Assembly: GCF_000758605.1 (NCBI RefSeq)
Contig: NZ_CP009282.1
Coordinates: forward strand, 3,534,001 to 3,598,000
DNA length: 64,000 nt
Reading direction: 5' to 3'
Source: Paenibacillus sp. FSL R5-0912
Lineage (GTDB): Bacteria > Bacillota > Bacilli > Paenibacillales > Paenibacillaceae
Part shown: positions 1-8,769 of the stretch, in pieces
Position numbering within the stretch: position 1 is the first letter of the stretch
Layout: every line of letters begins with the position of its first letter
The notes under the pieces: model-generated
Seen by the model: only the letters and a program-made list of their open reading frames with translations
What the model was told of the DNA's origin: nothing
Databases searched by the model: none
Made by a program: the position numbers and the translations under genes

Positions 1-2
1 CC

Positions 3-944
3 GGTTCCGGTAAGAGCGTAACCTCACAAGCAGTCATGAAGCTGGTTCCTCAGCCTGCGGGCGAATATAAGCGTGGACAGATTCTGTTCGATGGACAAGA
101 TCTGATCGGCAAGAATGAGAAGCAAATGCAAAAAATCCGCGGCAAGGAAATCGGAATGATCTTCCAGGATCCGATGACCTCGCTGAATCCGATGATGAAG
201 GTCGGCAGACAGATTACCGAAGTTTTGTTCAAGCATGAGAAAATTTCTAAGGATGCTGCCTACAAACGCGGCATTGAGCTGCTTAATCTGGTGGGAATTC
301 CTTCTCCTGAACGCCGTTTCCAGCAGTACCCGCATGAGTTCAGCGGCGGGATGCGTCAACGTGTCGTAATCGCTATGGCTCTTGCCGCTAACCCTAAGCT
401 TCTGATTGCCGATGAGCCGACAACCGCGCTCGATGTAACCATTCAGGCCCAGATTCTGGATCTGATGAAGGACCTGCAGAAGAAGATTGATACAGCGATC
501 ATTTTCATCACCCATGACCTTGGGGTTGTGGCGAGAATGGCTGACCGCGTAGCAGTTATGTATGCCGGACAAATTGTGGAAATGGGTACAGCGGAAGAGA
601 TCTTCTATGACCCGAGACACCCGTATACTTGGGGCTTGCTGGCTTCCATGCCAAGTCTTGAGAGCAAGGGATCTCTGCTGACAGCGATTCCGGGCACACC
701 TCCAGATCTGATTAAGCCGCCTAAGGGTGATGCCTTCGCACTGCGGAGCACATATGCTATGGCGATTGACATGGAGAAAGAACCGCCAATGTACAAGGTT
801 TCCGATACTCATCTTGTGAAGTCCTGGCTGATGCATCCGATGGCACCCGCGGTAGAACCGCCGGCTGTCGTGAAGAAGCAGCGCCGCGTTTTGAGCAACA
901 CCTATCCGGAGCCGGTTCTAGTGCAGAACAGCAGCGAGTATTAA
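3..944 (+). CDS. oppD: Oligopeptide ABC transporter ATP-binding protein OppD (5' end cut by window)
   Basis: ATPase that powers import of oligopeptides with membrane subunits and a binding protein lying outside the window. The reading frame runs off the left edge: the first codons already spell the Walker A end GSGKS, so about 40 N-terminal residues are missing and the in-frame ATG at 36 is not the start. Signature FSGGMRQR and Walker B LLIADEPTTALD follow, then the switch histidine in ITHD. The C-terminal oligopeptide-specific region has PGTPPDL, but the cysteines that many OppD/DppD proteins carry there are replaced (GDAFALRSTYAM), as I recall for Bacillales OppD. A terminator follows closely, so this is the last gene of its operon. 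Confidence 0.93.
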   Translation, partial: GSGKSVTSQAVMKLVPQPAGEYKRGQILFDGQDLIGKNEKQMQKIRGKEIGMIFQDPMTSLNPMMKVGRQITEVLFKHEKISKDAAYKRGIELLNLVGIPSPERRFQQYPHEFSGGMRQRVVIAMALAANPKLLIADEPTTALDVTIQAQILDLMKDLQKKIDTAIIFITHDLGVVARMADRVAVMYAGQIVEMGTAEEIFYDPRHPYTWGLLASMPSLESKGSLLTAIPGTPPDLIKPPKGDAFALRSTYAMAIDMEKEPPMYKVSDTHLVKSWLMHPMAPAVEPPAVVKKQRRVLSNTYPEPVLVQNSSEY

Positions 945-975
945 GAACAGGGCTATAGCACATACTATTAAGATT

Positions 976-1008
976 AGCGTCAGGCCGATTGCGGCTTGGC
1001 GCTTTTTT
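976..1008 (+). terminator. Intrinsic terminator of the opp operon
   Basis: A 12-bp stem with two G-T pairs (AGCGTCAGGCCG with CGGCTTGGCGCT), a 4-base loop and a run of six T. It lies 32 bases after the oppD stop. Confidence 0.85.
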
Positions 1009-1105
1009 GCCTTTCAGGACCACACCTAGAACATGCATGACGGGTTTTCCAGACTTTATAGTTTAAATAAACCTAAAACAATATTAATAAGTATAAATAA
1101 AAATC

Positions 1106-1134
1106 TTGACTATTTGGTCTGTGCGCAGCAAAAT
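1106..1134 (+). promoter_or_regulatory. Possible promoter of the arabinanase gene
   Basis: TTGACT, a 17-base spacer and CAAAAT (4 of 6) lie 30 bases before the TTG start. The AT-rich stretch upstream holds a 5-2-5 inverted repeat GTTTA/TAAAC at 1061-1072, which could be a regulator site. No cre site was seen. Confidence 0.4.
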
Positions 1135-1163
1135 GTAAGGGTATACATAAGGGGGGTTATAAC

Positions 1164-2597
1164 TTGATAACAAGAACGCTAACCGCTTTGATATCCTTAG
1201 CTTTGCTGTCTGCCTGCAGCGGCGGGAATGCTGTAAGCACACCTGAATTTGAGAATGTATCGGTACACGATCCATCCGTGATCAAGGCTGACGATGCTTA
1301 TTATGTGTTTGGTTCGCATTTGGCATCGGCCAATTCTAAAGATCTGATGTCGTGGACTCAGGTTTCCTCCGGGGTAACGGATGGCAACGTGCTTATCCCC
1401 AATGTAACGGAGGAACTCAGTGAGACTCTCAACTGGGCACAATCGGACACCCTGTGGGCGCCTGATGTCATTCAGCTGGCGGACGGGAAATTCTATATGT
1501 ATTACGATGCCTGCCGGGGAGATTCACCGTTGTCGGCACTTGGCATCGCAGTCGCTGACAAGGTCGATGGTGCTTATAAGAATAAGGGAATTATTCTTAA
1601 GTCGGGAATGGCCGGCATCGGGGATGACGGTGAGGTCTATGATGCCACAGAGAAGCCGAATGTAGTAGACCCTGATGTGTTTTTTGATAAGGAAGGCAAG
1701 CTGTGGATGGTCTATGGCTCGTATTCCGGAGGCATCTTCATTCTGGAACTGGACCCGGCTACGGGATTTCCGCTGGCAGACCAAGGGTATGGGAAGAAGC
1801 TGCTGGGGTCGAATCATGCCCGGATAGAAGGGCCTTATATGCTGTACAGTCCGGAGACGGATTACTACTACTTGTTCCTGTCTTACGGAGGGCTAGATGC
1901 GAATGGCGGCTATAATATCCGTGTTGCCCGCTCCAAGCAACCGGATGGACCGTTTGAGGATTCTGAAGGCAAAGCTATGATTGACGCGCAGGGGACACCT
2001 GGTGTTCTGTTTGATGATCCGGCGTATGCCCCTTACGGGGTGAAGCTGATGGGGAATTATGAGTTCCTGAATACAGATCAGGAACTCTCAGCCAGCGGTG
2101 CAGGGTATGTCTCTCCCGGACATAACTCGGCATATTACAATGAGAAGAGCGGGCAGTATTATCTAATATTTCATACCCGGTTCCCGTATCTTGGCGAGCA
2201 GCATGAAGTGCGGGTGCACCAGATGTTCCTGAACGAAGCGGGCTGGCCGGTAGTGGCGCCCCACCGCTACAGCGGGGAGAAGATCGGCAAGTATTCCGGT
2301 AAGGATGTGGCCGGCGAGTACAAATATATCAATCACGGCAAAGATATTTCCGCTGAGATTGTAGAGTCGCAGCTTCTTAAGCTGAACACAGACGGGACGA
2401 TAAGCGGTACAGTAACAGGCACATGGAGCCTGGGTGATGAGCATAATGCAAAGCTGACTATAGACGGGACGGAGTATAGCGGCGTGTTCCTGCGTGAATG
2501 GAATGAAGCAACCGCCAGCAACGTAATGACATTCACGGCATTGTCGGCGGAAGGCATCTCAGTCTGGGGAAGCCATGTATCCCCACAGAACAAGTGA
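1164..2597 (+). CDS. Secreted GH43 arabinan endo-1,5-alpha-L-arabinosidase (lipoprotein)
   Basis: Predicted to cleave alpha-1,5-arabinan in plant pectin outside the cell. The TTG start has GGGGGG 7 bases upstream. The N-terminus is a short lipoprotein signal (lipobox LSAC, about residues 15-18). The GH43 five-blade propeller carries the expected acidic residues: HDPS (D36, base), VVDPD (D169, pKa modulator) and ARIEGP (E222, acid). After about residue 370 comes a small beta-barrel-like tail ending in VWGSH, as in the longer Bacillus Abn2-type arabinanases. It stands alone between terminators, with no sugar transporter beside it; the partial upstream ABC ATPase is of the peptide type. Confidence 0.9.
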   Translation: MITRTLTALISLALLSACSGGNAVSTPEFENVSVHDPSVIKADDAYYVFGSHLASANSKDLMSWTQVSSGVTDGNVLIPNVTEELSETLNWAQSDTLWAPDVIQLADGKFYMYYDACRGDSPLSALGIAVADKVDGAYKNKGIILKSGMAGIGDDGEVYDATEKPNVVDPDVFFDKEGKLWMVYGSYSGGIFILELDPATGFPLADQGYGKKLLGSNHARIEGPYMLYSPETDYYYLFLSYGGLDANGGYNIRVARSKQPDGPFEDSEGKAMIDAQGTPGVLFDDPAYAPYGVKLMGNYEFLNTDQELSASGAGYVSPGHNSAYYNEKSGQYYLIFHTRFPYLGEQHEVRVHQMFLNEAGWPVVAPHRYSGEKIGKYSGKDVAGEYKYINHGKDISAEIVESQLLKLNTDGTISGTVTGTWSLGDEHNAKLTIDGTEYSGVFLREWNEATASNVMTFTALSAEGISVWGSHVSPQNK

Positions 2598-2660
2598 ATT
2601 TATCCCGGTCAAAGCTATTGTAAGCAGAAATATAAAGTAAAGGGATCACCTGTTATACGA

Positions 2661-2710
2661 AACAGCGGCAGCAAAGGACGAACTATAGTCCCTGGCTGCC
2701 GCTGTTTTTT
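2661..2710 (+). terminator. Terminator hairpin of the arabinanase gene
   Basis: AACAGCGGCAGC pairs with GCTGCCGCTGTT (12 bp), with an inner GGAC/GTCC helix, followed by six T on the plus strand. A close relative lies at 27419-27470. It separates two convergent genes. Confidence 0.8.
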
Positions 2711-2713
2711 ATT

Positions 2714-3874
2714 CTAGAGAACTTTTTTGTTCCCAATTGCCAATTGAACGATAATCTGAAGCACGATGATGCCAGCCAAACCATAGAATGCTTGTACGAA
2801 GCTGCCCGTAGCATCGTAGTACCAGCCCATGGCCAGCGGCCCAAGCGCTCCGAGAATATAACCGCCGGATTGAGTCATTGCAGACCAGCTACTGGCTTCC
2901 TGGGCGTTGCTTGTTTCATCAATGGGCAACATTAATGCAATCGGGAACAGTCCGCCCGCACCAATACCGAGCGGGACCGCTGCGAGCCAAGGGCTAACGG
3001 ATAGGTTCAGCATCAGGACACCGGTCAACTCCATTAACGCACACCCGACAAGCCAGAATACACGTCTTTGGTAGCGGTGTACAAGCATGGGAATGAACAA
3101 CGTAGCGGGCAGCGATATCAATGTGAATAAGGTTTGGATGTTTCCGGCCGTCTCCTGGCTGTACCCCTGGCTTTGGATGGCTGGTGCGAGCCAGGCGGTT
3201 AAGGAATAGAAGATCGCTGCCATCAGCCCGAAGAATAGGGTCAGCACCCAGGCACGCCTGTTTTTCACCGGAAGAGGTGCATCAAGTACACTCTTATTTA
3301 TACCGGATTGTCGGTCTGTGTGCGCAGACCAGGCTAACCGCAACCAGACAGGCAATGCAACGGCTGCGGGGAATGCCCATACAGCAAGTGAACTCCTCCA
3401 TGATCCCCCCAGCAGATGCTGAAGCAGAACCGATAGTCCCACACTAATGCTCGCCCCCGCCACCATCGCTGAAGAGTAGATCCCTACCATGGCTGCCACC
3501 CGGTCAGGGAAATGCTGTTTAATGAAGCTGGACAACAGCGGTCCTGCCAATGCAATCCCTACACCCGACAGAAAAGAAGTGAACATTATCAATGGAGTAG
3601 TACCCACAAACCAGCGTAATCCCGTACCCAGCCCGATGAGGATTAGAGCCAGAACAATGGCCCCTTCGTTTCCCCACCTTCTGCTTAATCTAACGGAGAA
3701 CGGAGCAAATAGGCCCATACACAATACCGGAAGTGTGGTTAAGAGACTGGCGGTAATCCCGCTTATACCCAGATCATTTTGTATGGTGCTCATTAGAGGA
3801 GAAATGGATGTAATAGGCGGCCGTAAATTCAGTGAAGCCAGGATAAGCGCCAAGACGATGTAAAAAAGTTTCAT
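2714..3874 (-). CDS. MFS transporter, CynX/NimT-like
   Basis: Twelve-helix major facilitator of about 386 residues, resembling the cyanate/2-nitroimidazole group (N-terminal ASLNLRPPITSISPL, loop RLSRRWGNEGA, and ALAGPLLSSFIKQHFPDR). The substrate cannot be told from sequence. I start at the ATG at 3874 because AGGAG lies 7 bases upstream; a longer frame to 3970 runs through the divergent promoter region and overlaps operator-like repeats. It is transcribed away from a LysR regulator 166 bases away, the usual arrangement of a regulator and its target pump. Confidence 0.85.
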   Translation of the reverse strand: MKLFYIVLALILASLNLRPPITSISPLMSTIQNDLGISGITASLLTTLPVLCMGLFAPFSVRLSRRWGNEGAIVLALILIGLGTGLRWFVGTTPLIMFTSFLSGVGIALAGPLLSSFIKQHFPDRVAAMVGIYSSAMVAGASISVGLSVLLQHLLGGSWRSSLAVWAFPAAVALPVWLRLAWSAHTDRQSGINKSVLDAPLPVKNRRAWVLTLFFGLMAAIFYSLTAWLAPAIQSQGYSQETAGNIQTLFTLISLPATLFIPMLVHRYQRRVFWLVGCALMELTGVLMLNLSVSPWLAAVPLGIGAGGLFPIALMLPIDETSNAQEASSWSAMTQSGGYILGALGPLAMGWYYDATGSFVQAFYGLAGIIVLQIIVQLAIGNKKVL

Positions 3875-3964
3875 TCTGAATCTCCTCATGGTAGTAGTAT
3901 TGTGGCTTTCACCCGTGAGCATGAGCCCGTGACAGAGCATTGGGGGATGCACGGTTAAGTATAG

Positions 3965-4027
3965 AATCATTAGAATGATTGAACAATACTATTGTTTCTA
4001 TTAAAATGATTACTAAAACCAATGATT
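3965..4027. promoter_or_regulatory. Operator-like repeats between MFS gene and lysR gene
   Basis: Two perfect inverted repeats lie side by side: AATCATT-AG-AATGATT (3965-3980) and AACAATACTATTGTT (3982-3996). AATGATT recurs at 4005-4011 and 4021-4027. The cluster covers the expected promoters and fits a LysR binding region with recognition and activation sites. Confidence 0.6.
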
Positions 4028-4040
4028 GGAGGTGGCTGAT

Positions 4041-4916
4041 ATGGAGATTCGTCAGATGGAAAACTTCATTGCGGTGTGCGAGGCGCTTCATTTCACACGG
4101 GCAGCTGAGAAGCTTGGCATATCCCAACCTACCCTGAGTCAACAAATACGTGCGCTGGAGGATGAACTCGGCGTTCCCTTATTCGACCGGGTCGGCAAAA
4201 GGATTGTGATGACACAGGCAGGAAATCTGTTTCTGGAGCACTGTGTACAGATGATCCGTCATTTACAGAATACCAGGGATGCATTAGCTGAATTCCGCAA
4301 TGATCAGCGGGGCCGACTGGTAATCGGGGTTCTCCCTTCCGATCTGGACTACCGGATTACTCCTTTGCTGGCAGATTTTCATACCCGGTTCCCGAAGGTG
4401 CAGCTGAAGGTTGTCTCTTCGGTCTTCGTCTTGAATCAAGTGCTGGAGAATGAAGTAGACATCGGCATCGACGTCTTGTCTGCTCCTGATGACCGGCTTA
4501 TACGCATTTCTTTGTGCAGTGAAGAATATGTGCTCGTCGTTTCCGAGAATCATGATTGGGCGAAGCGAAGTTCAATTGGTATCCGGGAGCTGCGTGATAT
4601 CCAAACGGTGATGTTCCCCGAAGGATTTACAGGCCGAGAACTGGTGGATAACTATTGCCGTAAATATGGCTTCAGCTTAAATACGATCATGGAGATCAGT
4701 TCGGCCACTTCCATTATTAGCCTGGTAAAAGCCAATGTCGGAGGAACCCTGCTGCCGTATCCTCTGATCCAAGCGATGAATGAACCGACACTGCGCTGCA
4801 TCCGAATTACAGATGATCCGCCATACCGTCACTTTGAGATCATTCACCGGTCAGACCGGTTTCTGACTCAATCGGCCAAGGCATTTATTGAGAAAACTAT
4901 TGCGTATTTCAATTGA
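4041..4916 (+). CDS. LysR-family transcriptional regulator
   Basis: A 291-residue LysR protein. The N-terminal winged helix-turn-helix is clear (MENFIAVCEALHFTRAAEKL, then SQPTLSQQIRALEDELG), followed by a periplasmic-binding-like effector domain from about residue 90. ATG 4041 is preferred to TTG 4026 because GGAGG lies 8 bases before it and the family begins at this point. It probably controls the divergent MFS pump and itself through the repeats in the shared 166-base gap. The effector is unknown. Confidence 0.9.
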   Translation: MEIRQMENFIAVCEALHFTRAAEKLGISQPTLSQQIRALEDELGVPLFDRVGKRIVMTQAGNLFLEHCVQMIRHLQNTRDALAEFRNDQRGRLVIGVLPSDLDYRITPLLADFHTRFPKVQLKVVSSVFVLNQVLENEVDIGIDVLSAPDDRLIRISLCSEEYVLVVSENHDWAKRSSIGIRELRDIQTVMFPEGFTGRELVDNYCRKYGFSLNTIMEISSATSIISLVKANVGGTLLPYPLIQAMNEPTLRCIRITDDPPYRHFEIIHRSDRFLTQSAKAFIEKTIAYFN

Positions 4917-5228
4917 TTTATATGCAGATCTTGATAGGGTAACTTCTTATAAAATCATCCTATAATACAACATTTCTCTGATCCTGCCGAACACCCGGCT
5001 ACTAATCGGTCAGAGTTGCAGAACGTACAACATTTAGGTCTAGAGTGCTTCCTAAAAGACTCCATTCTCCCAGTAACGAATCCAATGTCAGATATTGTCG
5101 CCTGTGTTCCAGTCCCGCTGCGTGACCGGTAACTTGTATGACAAACAGCGGGTCTCCATCCGGAGATCCGCTGCTCAGGTAGCAACATTCTATTCCCACA
5201 CCACTGAATACCGTAAGCTTACCTTGAC
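4917..5228. other. Intergenic stretch with repeat element, lysR to fabF
   Basis: No convincing gene. It holds two copies of TACAACATTT (4966-4975 and 5026-5035) flanking a CTCTGA/TCAGAG hairpin; the second copy fits TGCA-N5-TACAACATTT, which is seen again near 50802. No clear terminator was found for either convergent gene. Confidence 0.5.
5002..5199 (-). CDS. Unidentified short ORF, possibly a gene remnant
   Basis: A 65-codon frame just downstream of fabF with a GTG start and no good ribosome site. Its composition (SSGSPDGDPLFVIQVTGHAA) reads more like a real protein tail than a chance frame, but I do not recognise the family. Its 3' end runs into the intergenic repeat. It could be a decayed gene or chance. 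Confidence 0.2.
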   Translation of the reverse strand: MGIECCYLSSGSPDGDPLFVIQVTGHAAGLEHRRQYLTLDSLLGEWSLLGSTLDLNVVRSATLTD

Positions 5229-6467
5229 TTACTCCTCATACCTGCGCAGTACGATGACCGCATTATGTCCGCCGAAGCCAAAGGAATTGGAGATCCCGAT
5301 CTTCAGATCCGCCTGACGGGCATGGTTAGGAACATAATCCAGGTCGCACAATTCGTCAGGCTGCTCCAGATTGATTGTCGGCGGAATCAGGCCCTCCTGC
5401 ATGCTTTTAAGCAGAGAGATCGCTTCCAGGCCGCCAGCGGCTCCGAGTGCATGTCCGGTCATAGATTTGTTCGCTGTAACCGGAATCCGGTAGGCGTCAT
5501 CGCCGAACAGCTTCTTGATTGCCATGGTCTCAGAACGGTCTCCGACGATCGTACTGGTCGCGTGGGCACTAATTACATCCACCTCCGCCGGAGTGATTCC
5601 GGCCTCTCTCAGCGCCAGCTTCATCGCCTGGTAGGCACCTATGCCTTCAGGATGAGTGGCTACCATGTGATAAGCATCAGAGCTGGCACCATAACCGGTT
5701 ACTTCGCCATAGATTACAGCATTTCTCTGCAAGGCATGGGAGAGCGACTCCAGAATCACAATTGCGCCGCCTTCCCCGATAACAAAGCCGTCACGGCTCT
5801 GGTCAAAAGGCCGGCTGGCCTTCTGCGGCTCCTCATTGCGGGTGGATAGGGCGGTTGCATTGCCGAAGCTGGCCAGGGCAATTTCGGTCACCGCCGCTTC
5901 GGCACCCCCGGCGATGATCACATCGGCTCCGCCGTAACGGATCAGGCGGAAGGCCTCGCCGATGGCCGTGTTACCAATCGAGCAGGCAGTGACCGGCGAG
6001 AGGGTCGGCCCTAAGGCTCCAAGCTTAATGCTGATCATTGCTGCTGCCATATTGGAGATCAGCATCGGGATCAGGGTTGGACTTACCCGCTCCGGGCCAC
6101 GCGAGCGCAGCAGATCACCCTGCTCCATCAGGGTCTGGATGCCGCCTACTCCGGAGCCTACATAGACACCGAGCCGTTCGCGGTCAATCCTGTCCAGCTG
6201 CAGGCCGGAATGGGCCCAGGCCTCCTCGGCGGCGGCAAGTGCGAACTGGCTGAACCGGTCCATGCGCCGCGCTTCCTTGCGGCCGAATCTGGCGTCAGGA
6301 TCGAACTCTTGTACAGAGCCGGCAATTCTGGTCTTAAAATGTGCAGTATCAAAAGTAGTAATCGGAGTGATCCCCGATTCACCAGCAGCCAAGCGGCTCC
6401 AGAACTGTTCGACGGTATTGCCAAGCGGCGAAATTACGCCCATCCCTGTGATCACTACGCGTTCCAT
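5229..6467 (-). CDS. fabF: 3-oxoacyl-[acyl-carrier-protein] synthase II
   Basis: Condensing enzyme that adds malonyl-ACP units to acyl-ACP in fatty acid elongation. 412 residues, full length. The catalytic triad is intact: Cys162 in VTACSIG, His302 in SAHATST and His339 in SMTGHALGAAGG. ATG 6467 has AGGAGG 8 bases upstream. It is monocistronic with no acpP or other fab gene beside it, so it is probably an extra copy. It diverges from an MmyB-type regulator with palindromes between them, suggesting dedicated control. Confidence 0.93.
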   Translation of the reverse strand: MERVVITGMGVISPLGNTVEQFWSRLAAGESGITPITTFDTAHFKTRIAGSVQEFDPDARFGRKEARRMDRFSQFALAAAEEAWAHSGLQLDRIDRERLGVYVGSGVGGIQTLMEQGDLLRSRGPERVSPTLIPMLISNMAAAMISIKLGALGPTLSPVTACSIGNTAIGEAFRLIRYGGADVIIAGGAEAAVTEIALASFGNATALSTRNEEPQKASRPFDQSRDGFVIGEGGAIVILESLSHALQRNAVIYGEVTGYGASSDAYHMVATHPEGIGAYQAMKLALREAGITPAEVDVISAHATSTIVGDRSETMAIKKLFGDDAYRIPVTANKSMTGHALGAAGGLEAISLLKSMQEGLIPPTINLEQPDELCDLDYVPNHARQADLKIGISNSFGFGGHNAVIVLRRYEE

Positions 6468-6526
6468 ACGATAATCCTCCTGTTCAAGCTTCTTTATAGA
6501 TCTATTTTTCCATTTAACTTATCCTA

Positions 6527-6555
6527 TTACAAGTTGTAGTTTATACTAGTATAAT
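6527..6555 (+). promoter_or_regulatory. Promoter and palindromic operator between fabF and the MmyB-type regulator
   Basis: On the plus strand, TTACAA (6527), a 17-base spacer and a perfect TATAAT (6550) form a promoter for the regulator. Two perfect palindromes overlap it: TACAAGTTGTA at 6528-6538 on the -35 and TTATACTAGTATAA at 6541-6554 on the -10. A TATAAA on the other strand (6540-6545) could be the fabF -10, so one protein could close both promoters. Confidence 0.6.
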
Positions 6556-6601
6556 TACTACCACACTAATAGGCAGACCAACCGGAAGGCAGGGAGATTC
6601 A

Positions 6602-7447
6602 ATGTCCAATCAGAACAGGCTGCAAGCATTATCCGATTTCCTGAAATCCAGACGTGCGGCCATCTCGCCGGCAGCGGCAGGACTGCCGGAAGGATCGCGC
6701 AGAAGAACGCCGGGGCTAAGACGCGAAGAGGTGGCACAGCTGGCCGGAGTCAGCAATACCTGGTACACGTGGCTTGAGCAGGGGCGTGACATCAAAGTAT
6801 CTCCATCCGTTCTGGATTGTATTGCCGCAGCACTGCGGCTGACCAAGGATGAGCGGAGTTACTTATTTGCCCTGGCCCTGGATAACGGGCCGGGAAGTAT
6901 GATTTATCCTCAAGAGGAGAGCTCAGTGATTCATCCGTCCCTGCAGAAGATCCTGCAGGAGCTGAAGAGCTGTCCGACAATTATCTCGGACCGGCACTGC
7001 GGTATTGTCGGCTGGAATGAGGCGGCCGCACATGTGTTTCTCGATTTCGCCAAGCTGCCGCCGGAGCAGCGCAATATGATCTCCCTGCTATTTGTACGCA
7101 AGGAATTCAGACGGCTGGCCGTGAACTGGGAGCAGTTTGTCCGAGGGTACCTGTCGATTTTCCGCGCCTATTACGGACAATATCTGGAGGACCGCTGGTA
7201 TGATGATTTCATTATGGAGATGAAAGATCAGCATCCGGAGTTCCATCAGCTATGGGAGGAGAGCCGGGTAAGCTCCGCTCCGGACGTAGTACTGGAGTTC
7301 CGGCATGCCAAAGCCGGAAAAATGCTGTTCCATTTAACCTCACTTCAGGTGCAGGGCAGCACCGATCTGCGCTGCAGCATCTACACCCCCGCCGGAGATT
7401 CCAATACCGAATCCAAGCTGAAGCAGCTGATGGAGCCTGAATCATAG
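6602..7447 (+). CDS. XRE-type regulator with MmyB-like ligand-binding domain
   Basis: 281 residues. The N-terminal third is a Cro/CI-type HTH with the hallmark of this group (RRRTPGLRREEVAQLAGVS, then WYTWLEQGRDI). From about residue 105 comes an MmyB/MltR-type PAS-like ligand pocket (IISDRHCGIVGWNEAA). A family member from Chloroflexus was crystallised with a fatty-acid-like ligand; this is recalled knowledge, not seen here. Placed divergently from fabF with shared palindromes, it is a plausible acyl-chain-responsive regulator of that gene. AGGGAG precedes the ATG. Confidence 0.88.
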   Translation: MSNQNRLQALSDFLKSRRAAISPAAAGLPEGSRRRTPGLRREEVAQLAGVSNTWYTWLEQGRDIKVSPSVLDCIAAALRLTKDERSYLFALALDNGPGSMIYPQEESSVIHPSLQKILQELKSCPTIISDRHCGIVGWNEAAAHVFLDFAKLPPEQRNMISLLFVRKEFRRLAVNWEQFVRGYLSIFRAYYGQYLEDRWYDDFIMEMKDQHPEFHQLWEESRVSSAPDVVLEFRHAKAGKMLFHLTSLQVQGSTDLRCSIYTPAGDSNTESKLKQLMEPES

Positions 7448-7566
7448 GGTGATAGATATTATTTATGGAATCATAAAAAACTATAAATATACAATATCAA
7501 TTTTGACGTTTATACTCCTTATATGATGAATTAATTCCTGCGGGATCGTAAAAGGAGCAAAGGTCA

Positions 7567-8676
7567 ATGGCTAAAGTAACCGGATTGGAAGGCGTAGTTG
7601 CCGGAGAAACTGAAATTGGATTGGTTGATGGGGAGAAAGGACATTTGGTATACCGCGGATATTGGGCCAAAGAGCTTGCGGTAAGCAAAAGTTACGAGGA
7701 AGTGGCTTATTTGCTCTGGAACGGGCGTCTGCCGGATGCAGAGGAACTGGCGCTGCTCAAGGCACAGATGGCAGAGGAAAGAGTTATTCCAGAATATCTT
7801 TGCAAAATGTTGGATCTGTTTCCGGCGTCGGTACCGCTTATGCTGGTGCTGCAGAGTGCAGTTGCCGCGCTAGGCGATAAAGAGAATACGACCTGGCCGC
7901 CAACGCTGAAGCAAGCGGTACGGCTGACAGCCGTTCTACCGGCGATCATCGCATACAGAGCCCGCAGCCTGCAGGGCCTGGCACCGCTGGATTCGCTTCC
8001 TGAGCTTGGTCATGCTGCGAATTATCTGTATCTGCTGACAGGAAAGCTGCCGGAGGAAGCCCATGTCAAGGCGCTCAGCGCCTATCTGATTCTCTGTATG
8101 GAGCATGGCATGAATGCTTCGACTTTTGCCGGGCGGGTAGTGCTCTCGACTGAATCCGATATGTGCGCAGCGGTATGCGGAGCTATCGGGGCGATGAAAG
8201 GACCGCTGCATGGCGGTGCACCTTATGAAGTAATCTCAATGTTGGAGGATATCGGGACGGTAGAGCGGGCAGAGCCTTGGCTGCGCAATGCGCTGGATAA
8301 CGGGACGAAGCTGATGGGCTTTGGACACCGCATCTATAAGACCAAGGACCCCCGTGCGGAAGCACTGCAGATTGCCACGCTGGAGATGATCGGCAAGGAT
8401 GCATCCTTTGACCTTGCTCTGCATGTAGAAGCCACTGCAATTGCACTGCTGGAGGAATACAAACCGGGCCGGCGGCTGTTCACTAACGTCGAGTTTTATG
8501 CCGCAGCCATTCTGAAGGCGCTGCAGCTCTCACCGGAGATATTTACTCCAACGTTTACGGCTGGTAGAATTGTCGGCTGGACGGCCCATATACTGGAGCA
8601 AGCGGCCAATAACCGGATTTTCCGCCCGCAATCTACGTATATCGGACCGATGCCTGAATCAGAGGTTGTGTCATAG
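7567..8676 (+). CDS. citA: Citrate synthase, CitA type
   Basis: Condenses acetyl-CoA with oxaloacetate; 369 residues, close in sequence pattern to Bacillus subtilis CitA, the minor citrate synthase. Active-site histidines are His215 (GPLHGGAP) and His254 (GFGHRIYKTKDPR). The usual catalytic aspartate of the NVDFY motif is glutamate here (NVEFY, Glu309), which to my recollection is shared with B. subtilis CitA. AAAGGAG stands before the ATG. No citR-like regulator adjoins. A role as methylcitrate synthase is possible but no prp genes are near. Confidence 0.88.
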   Translation: MAKVTGLEGVVAGETEIGLVDGEKGHLVYRGYWAKELAVSKSYEEVAYLLWNGRLPDAEELALLKAQMAEERVIPEYLCKMLDLFPASVPLMLVLQSAVAALGDKENTTWPPTLKQAVRLTAVLPAIIAYRARSLQGLAPLDSLPELGHAANYLYLLTGKLPEEAHVKALSAYLILCMEHGMNASTFAGRVVLSTESDMCAAVCGAIGAMKGPLHGGAPYEVISMLEDIGTVERAEPWLRNALDNGTKLMGFGHRIYKTKDPRAEALQIATLEMIGKDASFDLALHVEATAIALLEEYKPGRRLFTNVEFYAAAILKALQLSPEIFTPTFTAGRIVGWTAHILEQAANNRIFRPQSTYIGPMPESEVVS

Positions 8677-8685
8677 CAGCACAAA

Positions 8686-8718
8686 AACATCCCCGGCCGT
8701 TAAACAGCCGGAGATGTT
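8686..8718 (-). terminator. Terminator of the small beta-rich gene
   Basis: AACATC/GATGTT and CGGC/GCCG helices form the stem; on the minus strand it is followed by five T, on the plus strand by no T run. It therefore serves the leftward gene at 8770-9057. Confidence 0.65.
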
Positions 8719-8769
8719 AAACAAGGGAATGTTAATGAGAGAGTATGAGGGGGATACTCTGACATTAGA

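Noticed and set aside
24..836. 270-residue frame on the minus strand
   Set aside because: Lies wholly over oppD, which has clear ABC motifs; no family features and no ribosome site.
3875..3970. Longer MFS protein starting at 3970
   Set aside because: The extra 32 residues cover the divergent promoter repeats and have no ribosome site; AGGAG precedes the ATG at 3874.
4955..5188. 77-residue minus-strand frame rich in Cys and Ser
   Set aside because: Overlaps the intergenic repeat element and has no family features.
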